Source of the DNA: Azolla caroliniana
Lineage: Eukaryota; Polypodiophyta
DNA: 64,000 nucleotides
NCBI GenBank assembly: GCA_043228905.1
Contig: JBHGNT010000012.1
Coordinates: forward strand, 15,934,001-15,998,000
Direction of reading: 5' to 3'
Part shown: positions 31,858 through 42,647 of the stretch, piece by piece
Position numbering within the stretch: position 1 is the first letter of the stretch
Layout of the letters: each line of letters opens with the position of its first letter
Translations under genes and position numbers: made by a program
The notes under the pieces: generated by a model
What the model saw: the letters and a program-made list of their open reading frames with translations, nothing else
Databases searched by the model: none
Told to the model about the DNA's origin: nothing

Positions 31858-32296
31858 TGTTGAGATATCAAGCTCAACTAGTTTAATCTAGTTAGCCAAC
31901 ACATGTAACTTAGTAGTTACCTTGATCGAATCTAGTTAATGTGTTGACCTTAAGCCTTTAAATAGGACCTTTTACTTAAGTAGGATATTCTAGATCCTCC
32001 ACTCCTTAGTACATTTAATGTAGGACTTACACATAAGAACCTATGTTCTACCCACACATGTGCACCCTTGCACATGGGTTGTATATATACCTCATTGTGG
32101 GTATTTTTGTATGTTGATGACACTTTTCAATATAGTCAATCATCCCCCATTTATCTTTGTGTTCAAGTGTAACTTCCTCTCTCTCTCTCTCTTCCTCTCA
32201 CACTGTCATGCGCTTATCATACTAATCTTCCGCTGCTTAACGTAACCATATAATTAGTCTCTAATTAACCCTAGTTAATTACCTAATTACTTAACA
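31858..32296 (+). repeat. 3' LTR of Copia N
   Basis: 439 bp, nearly identical to the 5' LTR; preceded by TTGAGCTTGAGTGGGCG. Confidence 0.95.
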
Positions 32297-32389
32297 CGAC
32301 CTCTAGGGTGACGAAGGTCATAAAAAATTACAACATAGGAAATCCATGGACCACACAACATTGTGAGCCGAACACATCATATATGCTCG

Positions 32390-33240
32390 AGAGTGCCTAG
32401 CTCCCTTTCTCACTCTAATCTTCATCCACACCCTCATTGAGGGTTTTCCACCACAATGGACCATCAACACAGTCACCCCTATACATAAAGGAGGGGATCC
32501 AATGGACCCAAATACATATAGGACCATTATGATAGGTCATACGCTCGTTAAACTATATGGTGCAGTAAAGGAAGCAGAGCTCAGCGATTATATGGAAACC
32601 TTAAGACTTTGAGCAACTGAGCAGGCTGGCTTTAAACCAGCCTTCTCCACTATTGGCCATATCTTCACAGTTAGATGCTTAATTGACCAGATGAAGGCTT
32701 GCAAGAAGAAACTATATTGTTGCTTTGTGGACTTCCGCAAAGCCTTTGACACAGTTCCTAGGGTGCGGTTGTTTGATAGGCTTAAAATCTTGGAGATACC
32801 AAATGACATAGTTCCTAGGAGTGGTTGTTTGATAGACTTAAAGGCTTGGAGATACCAAATGACATGATCAGGGCCATTTATGCTCTATATGAGCAAGTCT
32901 CTGGGTGCATAAGACGCCCAAGTGGCCTATCCAATTGTTTCACCAACACCATTGGTGTAAAACAGGGTTGCCCCTTATCACCGGCTCTTTTTGGGATGTA
33001 CATTGATGAGATCACTGATTTTATTGCTCGTAAAGGAGGCAACGGAGTGCCCATTGGGGGTACGCAAGTTAGTGTCTTACTCTACGCAGAAGACATCGTC
33101 TTGCTCTCGGAGTCTCAATAGGACCTATAGAAGCATCTTAATGCCCTAGATGACTTTTGCACACAACGAGGACTAGTAGTGAATCTAGTGAATCTAGTGA
33201 AAACGAAAGTCCTTATCTTTCATACATCGTCTCTATTATG
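32390..33240 (+). pseudogene. LINE reverse transcriptase fragment
   Basis: A non-LTR RT on the plus strand: FPPQWTINTVTPIHKGGDP, FVDFRKAFDTVPR, a 58-base stretch repeated in tandem (about 32754-32811 and 32812-32865; FDRLK.LEIPND), then GVKQGCPLSPALFGMYID and LLYAEDIVLL, where the catalytic YADD is YAED. It ends around KTKVLIFHT. Stops and the duplication kill it. LINE RT copies its own RNA at a nicked target. No endonuclease domain or 3' tail is visible. 32302-32389 may be its upstream part, but the frame is broken. Confidence 0.8.
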
Positions 33241-33252
33241 CACACATAACAT

Positions 33253-33705
33253 TGGTGAGGGTAGGTCACTAATATTTATATTAGTGAAGGGTATGTTCAC
33301 TAATGTTAAAAAGGGGACTAATGATTGGATAGAAGGAATGAAAGGTGCATGCACTATCATGATTTGGACAACCAATGAATGGAGAGCCTTTTAGAAAGGC
33401 ACATCTATTCAAGGGGCCTAGGAAAAGGTATAAATATGAGGCTTAACTACCCTCATAAGGACATTACGTCAGAAGGTTGCTGCCTTAGACACCGGTGGTG
33501 CAGGCTAGGCTTTTGTCTCGACGATCGTGTTTATCTCTTCCAAGGTATTAGTCATTCTAATATCCGGCAGTATGGGATGTCAGTGGAAGGTTGGCTATGT
33601 CTAGATCATAGCTCGGGGTGGTCGGGTGAAATGAGTTCTTCTATCTAATCTATTTTCCTTCTTTTACTTTACTTTGGTCTATTGATTAGTAATAGACTCT
33701 TAATA
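33253..33705 (+). repeat. 5' LTR of Gypsy I (left end uncertain)
   Basis: The right end GACTCTTAATA is set by the adjacent primer-like site and by the homologous inverted piece at 54894-55152, which ends CTTAACA. The left end is a guess. TATAAATA lies at 33429-33436. Confidence 0.5.
33429..33436 (+). promoter_or_regulatory. TATA box in I LTR
   Basis: TATAAATA about 275 bases before the LTR end. Confidence 0.4.
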
Positions 33706-33718
33706 GCGGTATCAGAAC

Positions 33719-35357
33719 TTTTACTAACAATTTTTTTTGTTGTTTTGATATTTTTTGCGTGTGAGGGATGGGGATCTAACAAGGCTCGTCATGCTCTTCT
33801 CAGGATCAAAACAACACTCTAAACCCGGTATTCTTCTTTCTATGATGCGTTCTTGTTGGTGGAATCAAATTTGTATTACGTTTTCTTTTCTTTTCTTTCT
33901 TCTTTCTACCATGATACGATTTTAATGATTATTGTGCATCGGACCGAGTATGTTTGCACTAATCGCACACGCTCAACTCATGGCCCTTTTGTATATTGCG
34001 ATGTATCTCCTATGCTCCCCTCTTGAGGCTTCTCTTATGATATTAATTATTGTTGTGCATTGGGTCGAGTGTGTTTGCCCTAATCGCACACGCTCATCTC
34101 ATGGCCCTTTTGCATATGATGTTGAGTATGACACCCTTCCCTTTATTGAGCCATCAGTTGGCCGATTCTATGGGATGGTGTGCTCTTAACGAGGTGTATG
34201 TCGCCTATCTATCTCACTTTACTCTCTATTGAGCCATCACTTGGCCGATTCTATGGGATGTTGTGACCTTGATGAGGTGTATGTCACTTACATATGCCAC
34301 TTTAGTCTCTATTGAGCCATTACTTGGCCGATTCTAGGGATATGTGGTGGTCTTGAGGAGGTGCATGTCGACTACCTTAAGGCATGCTTAATGTTCCATA
34401 CACCTGATTGCTTATTATTCTAATTAATTTCTAATTCCACAAATTGTCATTTCACTTATATGATTATCTCGTAATTATTATTTACTCGCCCACAATTAAC
34501 TCTCCTTTTTCCCCTTTCTTTTCATGTTTAAAGTATTTATGTGCGTTTACCTACGATGTAACACTTACGTGCAGACTATCTTTTGTATTGACTGGGCATC
34601 ATGCTGCTTTTTGAATGATTATTTCCAACGGGTCATCTAGGTTTAACTCATATTATTGAGCCTTAGAACTCAAGTGAAATCATATGAGTTTCCCTATTGA
34701 TGTTTTACTCATAAATTTGAGTACTACATCTTTGCGCACAATACCACCACCATTTTTATCAATTTGTGGCTTATGTCACAATTGTGCAAATTACAACCAC
34801 CATATTCGGATGTATATGTGCATACCTCGCACCATCCATTTATTTGTGACATTTTTTTTAGTAGGTAGCACATGGGTTTTTTGACCCTTGTTTTCGTCAC
34901 TACTTGCCTCTAATGGGTAGTGCCTTATTTTATCGTTTTTTGTCATAAAATTTGCTTGTTACCCGCAAGACTAGAATATTACTTACGAGTGCACTTGTTT
35001 TTTCATATAATACACTTTCTCGACCATATCAATACTTGTTGGGTTGGCATTCTAATATAAGGCTAACTAGGAAACTACATTGATGTTAGAACCATGGTTG
35101 AGCCTTGGGGAGCCGCCATGATTATTCAAGATAGAGATCCGAGAAAGACATCTTAGCTATGTTTTCCCCCATGATTTTTAAAACACCATACTGTTACCAT
35201 AGTTATCAGATCTCGAATCACGTCTCATATGTTTAGAGGGGTAAAGATGTGAGATGCTTTCTTGGTAAAGTTCTTCCAATCAAAATTTCAAGCATTCATT
35301 TTGCTTGTGTATTTTCTGAACCTCCTTGTTTATATAGCATACCCATAGCTTGCATCA
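33719..35357 (+). other. Long leader of Gypsy I
   Basis: No coding domain. It holds two copies of a unit of about 105 bases (33930-34030 and 34040-34140; cgcacacgctca, catggcccttttg) and three to four copies of gagccatcacttggccgattctatgg (34140-34340). The last 1 kb is also present in K (52475-53520). Confidence 0.65.
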
Positions 35358-36982
35358 TGGAACAAGTTTTTAACGTTGTTGGAGCAATCTCTCCTATTGA
35401 GACGTCTCAACTCCAATCCGCATCTCGCACACAAGCTGAGATTACTATTGAGCAATTGCTCACTACTACCATGAATCAATTGGCCGAAATGAGGCGGGCC
35501 AATATGACATTGGAAAAGAAATTCTAAGAATTGACTATTGAGTCGAAGAAAGAAGGTGAGCCTTCTTTCGTAGTAACGCCATTCAAGAGAGATAAGAAAG
35601 AAAGAACCGAGGAGGCCATTAGCACTTGGCTTGGTCATTGGTGTCTCACTTTGAGCTCCATCCCAAGCCCGATGCTATAAAAATTGGTTATGTCGGTCAT
35701 GAGTTAGGTGGCTGAGTTGTTGCTTGGTGGCGCGGCCTAAGGACTGAAAAGAACTTATCCACAACTTGGGAAGGTTTCGTTGATGGTTTTAAGAAATAGT
35801 TTTTGCAGCCACCTTCTCAAACTAAATAAGCGTAACACTTGCTCACGTTGTTGAGTAAGCCATTTACCTCTCTCGAGGATTATGTGCATCATGCTCAGAG
35901 CCAGAGATCCAAAAATCGGGACTTACGGGTGAGAAATGGTTTGTTGCTGACTTTTTGAATGGTATTCCTAATGGGGATTACCAGTGGATTGTCCATGACA
36001 AGGACCCCACAACTTTTGAGGAATCCGTCAACATTGTACTTCGGTACCATAGGACTTCCAAGAAAGACCACAATAAACCTGAGTTCGCCAAAACTCCGAA
36101 TGTCAAGGTCATTGGGAAACATAAGCAATCCAATGACACTCTTGACCATGACTCCAAGAAACCGAACCTCTTCTATGCATATTGCAAGAAGCGGGGCCAC
36201 ACAAAGGATACTTGTCGTCGTCTTGAGAGGAAGTCAATGAACACCCCTCCTCAAGACAAATCTATGAGTCACACAGGTGAGTCTTTTGATGTTGTTGAAG
36301 TTCATACCAACCACTTAAGTTCATTTGAATGCACTTTTCCTTCACATTTACTTGGACCTAATGATTTACTCCGACTAGTTGGGTATATAAATGGAACACA
36401 AGCATATTTCTTGTTTGATTCCGGTAGTTCTCACAATTTTCTTAATGATCACTTTGTGGAGCAAATGGAACTCCACATAAACGCAAGTGATCCTATCTAT
36501 CAAGTTCACATGGCAAATGGAAGCGTTCAATACATCAGTGGCATTGTTTGTCAACTAACAATTCAAATAGATACTTTTGGAGAAGCTAGACTTCCATGTT
36601 ATGAAACTACAATCCGCAGATGTCATTTTAGGATACCCTTGGTTTTTTAATAAAAACCCTTCTTTGTCCATTGATTGGGTTAATCACTGGATCACATTTG
36701 AACTTAATAATTGTAAACATTTTATTCAATGTTCCAAACTTCCTTCTCGTTCACTTGTGTCTTCTAAAACTTTAAGTGAGTATTCTAGTTCATTAATTTA
36801 TTCGTGTGTAATTGATCCTGCGCTTCAATTTTATTATTTTAATATTGATGCCACACAATTACTACATTGTGAACAACAATTACTCGACTCTATTCTAGAC
36901 AATTTTCAAGATGTGTTTCCTAACGAATTGCCGCTTACTTTACCACCAAAACGTAATGTCGACAATCAAATTAGACTCATCA
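35358..36982 (+). pseudogene. Gypsy gag-protease (element I)
   Basis: Starts MEQVFNVVGAI like the intact K copy (53521), then breaks at TAA (35525-35527) and several frameshifts. Later frames hold DYQWIVHDKDPTTFEESVN, zinc knuckle region CKKRGHTKDTCRRL, protease FLFDSGSSHNFLNDHFV, ILGYPWFF, and the RT lead-in FPNELPLTLPPKRNVD up to the G insertion. Gag forms the particle and protease matures it; this copy is dead. Confidence 0.8.
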
Positions 36983-37719
36983 TGTTGGGAGACAGGTCCC
37001 TCCGGATGGGAAGGGAGAAGAACAGTGTTGATAAGGAAACTCGGCCGAGGCCGAAACTGGATGACGAGTACCTGGCTACGGAGAGCCGGATGGTGCAAAC
37101 CCGGTGAGAACCGGATGAGGAGTACCCGACTACGGAGAGCCGGCTGGTGCAGACCAGGTGAGAACTGGATGAGGACCCGGCTACGGAGAGCCGGATGGTG
37201 CAGACCCGGTGAGAACCGGATGACGAGTGCTCGACAAGATCCGGATGATGCAAACCCGGTGAGGAGCGCTCTCCGGATGAAGAGACATATTTGTAAATAT
37301 GTTTCTGAGAGTCCATCGTGGCTATATTTGTAAATAGCCGAAAAGTCATATTAGTATAAATATGACTTAGGGCAAACTTTTATGTGTGTGTCGTTATTCT
37401 TGTCTGCGTGAGATCAGAGCGCGTAACTGTGTATAGAGAGAGAGAGAGAGAGAGAGAGAGGTCGTTGCCTCTGTTCTAACCGCCGCCTGTGGCTAAGATA
37501 GAAAGCTCGAGGTCGTTGCCTTGGTGCTTCACTGTTGTACACTGTAACATAGTGATAGTTTGCAGCCTGTGGGCTGCCGTGGTTTTTCCCTAGTTTGGGT
37601 TTTCCACGTAAACATCCTGTGTACTCTTCTCTTCACTGTGTCGTGCATTCTTACCTGTTTTTCTGTGTTTGAATTTAGACTCTGTTGTGGCCGAGCATCA
37701 TTCACCAGAGCGTGTAGTT
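36983..37719 (+). repeat. 5' LTR of Copia G with 4-unit minisatellite
   Basis: Contains four units of about 54 bases (37045-37262: ggatgaggagtacccg, agccggatggtgcagaccc), TATAAATAT at 37355-37363 and a GA run at 37436-37460. Confidence 0.85.
37355..37363 (+). promoter_or_regulatory. TATA box in G LTR
   Basis: TATAAATAT within a small palindrome (catattagTATAAATATGac); repeated in the 3' LTR at 42271-42279. Confidence 0.45.
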
Positions 37720-37728
37720 CCCGTCAAG

Positions 37729-37740
37729 TGGTATCAGAGC
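37729..37740 (+). other. tRNA-iMet primer-binding site of Copia G
   Basis: TGGTATCAGAGC nine bases after the proposed LTR end (or two after CCGTCA). Confidence 0.9.
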
Positions 37741-37755
37741 AAAACGACATAGAAA

Positions 37756-38808
37756 ATGGACGATTCGTTGGGAGGCATGTTCAAGCTCACCGGCTCCAAC
37801 TATTCGGTGTGGAAGTCGAAGATGAGGGACATGCTCGTGGTTAAAGATCTTTGGTTGCCGGTTCAGTTCGGCGACAAGAGACCGGACAAGATCGACACCG
37901 TGATATGGGAGGTGATGCACATGAAGACAACGGCGTACATACGGTGCTTCATCGACATGAGCCTGTACAACAACTTCAATGAAGAGAGCAAGGCTCATGA
38001 GCTCTGGGAGAAGATCAGCATTATCTTTCAAAACAAAAATGCCGTTAATCAGGTTTCGGTATTCCGGAAGCTAGTAAGACTCTGGTACCAAGATGGCTCC
38101 AGCATGGCAGAGCACATGAATGCCTTCCAGGGGCTAATCCACCAGGCAACATCATTGGAGGTACCTCTCGCCGATGAGGTACTAGCACTACTCCTGCTCG
38201 GTTCCCTCCCAGATAGCTGGGAGACGTTGGTTGTCACCTTGGGCAACACCGGGCCGGAAGGGAAACGGTTATCCCTAGCAAGAGTAAAGTCGAGCTTGCT
38301 AGATGAGGAGGCACGTCGGAAAGATAAAGATACGAGCTCCGACTCCAAAGCGCTCCTTACCGAATCAAAATGCGGAAGACAAAGAAACCGTAGTCCCCAG
38401 AACCGGGAAAAGTCGGGGACACGGTCAAAGTTAAGGGGGAGACCTACTTGCTTCTATTGCGGCAAGCCGGGACACTTCCAGAAGAACTGTTGGCATTTCC
38501 GAAAGGACAAGGAAACCGACGGTACCGATTCGAAGTGGATACCGGACCGGAATGGTAAAGATCGGAGGGGAACGGACCAGAAGGGGACGACGGCAATCGC
38601 AACAAGTGAAGAAGAGTTGATGCTCATCACCGAGGAGAGTGAGATAAACCTTGCCGGCGACGAGATGGCCTGGGTGGTCGACTCCGGAGCGTCGTTCCAC
38701 CTTACCCCGGACCGGAAATGCTTCTCATCCTACTCAGCCGTTGATCACGGCTATGTCCGGATGGGGAATGAAGGTACATGCCGAATTGTCGGCATAGGAG
38801 AAGTATGA
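37756..38808 (+). pseudogene. Copia gag-protease (element G)
   Basis: Open 350-codon frame from MDDSLGGMFKLTGSNY: UBN2-type gag (LLLLGSLPDSWETL), zinc knuckle CFYCGKPGHFQKNC, and protease WVVDSGASFHLTPD. It ends at TGA 38806-38808, inside the protease-integrase linker, where a sense codon (probably CGA) is expected. Gag and the protease active site are intact up to there. Confidence 0.88.
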
Positions 38809-38832
38809 CTGTCAACATCAACCGGATGCAAG

Positions 38833-39918
38833 ATGCTGCTGAAGGATGTTCGACACGTTCCGAAGGTTCGTCTGAACCTGATATCAGTCGGTCGGCTAGA
38901 TGAGGAAGGCTACACGGGTAGCATCCGGAATGGTGTTATGAAGTTCAAGAAAGGGAGCCTGATTGTGGCTCGGGCCCGAAAGGTAAACACGTTGTACCTG
39001 ATGAATGTCCGGTTATGTCCGAAGGAAGTGAACGTGGCATCCAACACTGCCGGTGAGCTGTGGCACAAGAGACTGTGTCACATGAGTGAGAAGGGGATGA
39101 AGAGGCTTGTAGACAACAACCTCATTCCAGTAAAGAACGTGCACTTGGAGAAGTGCACTGATTGTCTGGCCGGAAAGCAAAACTAGACCTCCTTCCGACC
39201 AAGGCCACCGATGAGACGTAATGCACCACTAGAGTTGGTGCATACTGATGTGTGTCAAGTAGACACGAAGTCACATGCAAGATCGCAGTACTTCGTGACG
39301 TTCATAGATGACCACAGCTGGAAGCTGTGGGCCACACCGTTGAAGATGAAGGATCAGGTGTTATCCGTATTCAAAGAGCTCCACGCGAGAGTGGAAAGAG
39401 AAACCGGCCGGAAGCTGAAGGCGGTTCGAGCAGATAACGGAGGTGAATACCGGGGGTAGTTCGAGGAGTATTGTCGCTCGAAGGGAATACGGCTCGAATT
39501 TACCGTGCCGAAGACGCCGGAACTAAACGGCCTGGCCGAGAGGATGAACCGGACCATAATGGAGAGGGTTCGGAGTATGCTAGCGCATGGAAAACTACCC
39601 AATAAGTTTTGGGCTGAGGCACTATCGACGACGACATATGTGATAAACAGATCACCCTCAGTACCCTTGGACGGAGACATGCCACAGAGAGTATGGACAG
39701 GTAAGGAAGTGTCCTACCGGCATCTGAAGGTATTCGGGTGTCTCGCGTACGTACACGTAGCTAAGGACCGGAGAGGTAAGTTAGATCCAAAGACCCGGCC
39801 ATGCATATTCCTCGGTTACGGCGACGATGAGTTCGGCTACCAAGTGTGGGACCTGATCAACCAGAAGGTATTCCAGAGGACAAGACGCTTGCCGACTAGG
39901 AGTCGGAGAAGAAGATAA
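38833..39918 (+). pseudogene. Copia integrase (element G)
   Basis: Same frame as the gag broken by TAG 39184-39186 and TAG 39457-39459. Zinc segment LWHKRLCHMSEKG...CTDCLAGK; catalytic HTDVCQ, RADNGGEY, NGLAERMNR; then FGCLAYVHVAKD and a frame break at 39918. Both TAGs fit former CAG or similar codons. 39919-40270 continues as an acidic linker with frame breaks. Confidence 0.85.
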
Positions 39919-40271
39919 TGAACTCCGAGTCGACCAGTAAGGATCGATTCTACGATGAGCAGACGTAACCGACAAGAGACCGGTTAACACTCGAGGAACC
40001 AGCCGGTTACGGTGAGGATACCGAACTGGCAGAAGAAGAAGTAGAGGAAGTTGAAACCGGAACTGGCCAAGACCCTGAATCGGATTCGGATGAAGAGCAG
40101 ATGGAGGAGCCAGTCACTGAAGCCCAAAGACGGAGATATCCTCTCAGAGAGAGAAGGGCCCCTAGGAGATTTCCGGATGCAGAGCATGTGCTGGTAACCG
40201 ATGATGGGGAGCCAGAAAACTTCGAAGAAGCGAAGGATGACACCCACAACCGCAAATGGTTAAGTGCCATG

Positions 40272-41777
40272 TAGGATGAGATGGATTCCCTGCATGAGAA
40301 CCATATGTACGAATTGGTGGAGTTGCCGAAAGGAAAGCATGCACTCCGAAATAAGTGGGTGTACAAGTTGAAACTGGGAGATGCCGGCAACCCCCCAAGA
40401 TACAAAGCCAGGATCGTGGTGAAGGGGTTCCAGCAGAAGAAGGGCGTGGACTTCGATGAGATATTTTCCCCGGTAGTAAAGATGATCTCCATCCGGACGG
40501 TGCTGAGTATAGCGGCAAGCATGAACCTCGAGGTAGAGCAGGACGTGAAGACGACATTCCTTCACGGTGACCTCGAAGAGGAGATCTATATGCAGCAACC
40601 GGAAGGATTCGTGAAGAAAGGGAAGGAGCACCTGGTATGCCGGCTGAAGAAGAGCCTGTACGGACTGAAGCAGGCTCCCCAACAATGGTACCAGAAGTTC
40701 GACTCCTTCATGGCCGATCAAGGGTACCACAAGACGCAGGCCGATCACTTCGTGTTTGTGAAGAAGTTTGAAGGAGTCGACTTCCTGGTACTCCTTCTGT
40801 ACGTGGATGACATGTTGATCGTTGGATGGGACCAAGTCAAAATACGGATGCTGAAGAAGGCTCTCAACCGAACCTTCTCAATGAAAGACTTGGGTCCGGC
40901 AAGATAGATGTTGGGGATGCATATTATCCGGAACCGGTCAGTGAAGCAATTATGGCTGTCACAGGAGAAGTACGTGACAAAGGTGCTTCACCGGTTCAAC
41001 ATGTCAGATGCGAAACCGGTCGGATTGACACTTCCGGAAAACTGCAGGTTATCTGGTAAGAAAAGCCCGAAGACGAAAGCAGAGAAGGCGGATGTGATGA
41101 AGATTCCATATGCCTCTGCCGTCGGGAGTTTAATGTACGCAATGGTGTGTACCTGACCGGATATAGGATACGCATGTGGAGTGGTGAGTCGGTTCATGAG
41201 CATTCCCAGCAAGGAGCACTGGAACGCAGTCAAATGGATACTCCGGTACTTGAAGGGCACTTCGCATATGTGTCTCCGATTCGGCTCCGGAAAACCTCAA
41301 CTTGACGGTTTTACCAATTCGGACATGTCGGCTGATGTGTATACCAGCCGGTCCACATCCGGGTATGTAATGACATATGCAGGGGGAGCTGTTTCGTGGC
41401 AGTCGAGGCTGCAGAAGACGGTTGCGTTGTCAACCACAGAGGCGGAGTACATGGCGGTTGTGGAAGCCGGCAAGGAAATCTTATGGATGAAGGACTTCAT
41501 CGGAGAGCTCGGTATCCGGCAAGATGAATACCGGCTCTATTGCGACAGTCAAAGTGCCATCCACCTTGCTAAGAATGCAACCTACCATTCCCGGACGAAG
41601 CATATTCAGCGAAGGTATCACTGGATCCGAGAAAGAGTAGATGACCAGGAGTTCGCGTTGATGAAGATCCACACGGCTGAGAACGGGTCAGACATGTTGA
41701 CCAAAGTGTTGATACCCGACAAGCTGGATGCATGCCGAAAGCGGATTGGACTAGTAAGACACCCCATGCTAGAGTGA
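40272..41777 (+). pseudogene. Copia RT-RNase H (element G)
   Basis: After TAG at 40272-40274 (expected Gln), RT runs through NKWVYKLKLG, TTFLHGDLEEEIYMQQPEGF, KQAPQQWYQKF and LLYVDDMLIVG; TAG 40905-40907 and TGA 41154-41156 interrupt. RNase H has DSM in place of DSDW (FTNSDMSADV), STTEAEYMAV, CDSQSAIHLAKN and the end DMLTKVLIPDKL. The stop codon is followed within 15 bases by the purine tract and LTR. Confidence 0.88.
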
Positions 41778-41787
41778 AGGGGGAGTT

Positions 41788-42347
41788 TGTTGGGAGACAG
41801 GTCCCTCCGGATGGGAAGGGAGAAGAATAGTGCTGATAAGGAAACTCGGCCGAGGCCGTAACCGGATCACGAGTACCTGGCTACGAAGAGCCGAATGGTG
41901 CAGACCTGGTGAAAACCGGATGAGGAGTACCCGGCTACGGACAGCCGGATGGTGCAGACCCGGTGAGAACCAGATGAGGAGTACCCGGCAACGGAGAGCC
42001 GGATGGTGCAGACCCGGTGAGAACCGGATGAGGAGTACCCGGCTACGGAGAGCCGGATGGTGCAGACCCGGTGAGAACCGGATGAGGAGTACCCGGCTAC
42101 AGAGAGTCGGATGGTGCAGACCCGGTGAGAACCAGATGACGAGTGCCCGGCAAGATCCGGATGATGCAGGCCCGGTGAGGAACGCTCTCCAGATGAAGAG
42201 ACATATTCGTAAATATGTTTCTGAGGGTCCATCGTGGCTATATTTGTAAATAGCCGAAAAGTCATATTAGTATAAATATGACTTAGGGCAAACTTTTATG
42301 TGTGTGTCGTTATTCTTGTCTGCGTGAGATCAGAGCGCGTAACTGTG

Positions 42348-42388
<41 letters not shown>

Positions 42389-42647
42389 CGTTGCCTCTGT
42401 TCTAACCGCCGCCTGTGGCTAAGATAGAAAGCTCGAGGTCGTTGCCTCGGTGCTTCACTGTTGTACACTGTAACATAGTGATAGTTTGGAGCCTGTGGGC
42501 TGCCGTGGTTTTTCCCTAGTTTGGGTTTTCCACGTAAACATCATGTGTACTCTTCTTTTCAGTGTGTCGTGCATTCTTACCTGTTTTTCTGTGTTTGATT
42601 TTAGACTCGGTTGCAGCCGAGCGTCATTCACCGGAGCGTGTAGTTCC
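41788..42647 (+). repeat. 3' LTR of Copia G with 6-unit minisatellite
   Basis: Same as the 5' LTR but with six 54-base units (41862-42190) and a longer GA run (42350-42387), hence about 120 bases longer. Confidence 0.88.

Larger units (their letters stand above)
28157..32296 (+). mobile_element. Copia element N lacking RT and RNase H
   Basis: LTRs 28157-28597 and 31858-32296 differ at about four bases and one 2-bp indel in 440. Target duplication cgacc at 28152-28156 and 32297-32301. Primer site TGGTATCAGAGC follows the 5' LTR. The interior encodes gag, protease and integrase, then goes straight into a purine tract and a GC-rich repetitive tail; RT and RNase H are absent. Sequence and structure say it moved recently, so polymerase presumably came from another element. 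Confidence 0.93.
36983..42647 (+). mobile_element. Copia element G, decayed
   Basis: LTRs at 36983-37719 and 41788-42647 surround gag, protease, integrase, RT and RNase H of a TNT1/retrofit-like Copia. The primer site TGGTATCAGAGC is at 37729-37740; the purine tract GTGAAGGGGGAG is at 41774-41785. The host joint suggests a target duplication catca (36978-36982, 42648-42652), which would leave LTRs ending TTCC without the usual CA; if they end CCRTCA instead there is no duplication. Six stops lie in pol. Confidence 0.85.
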
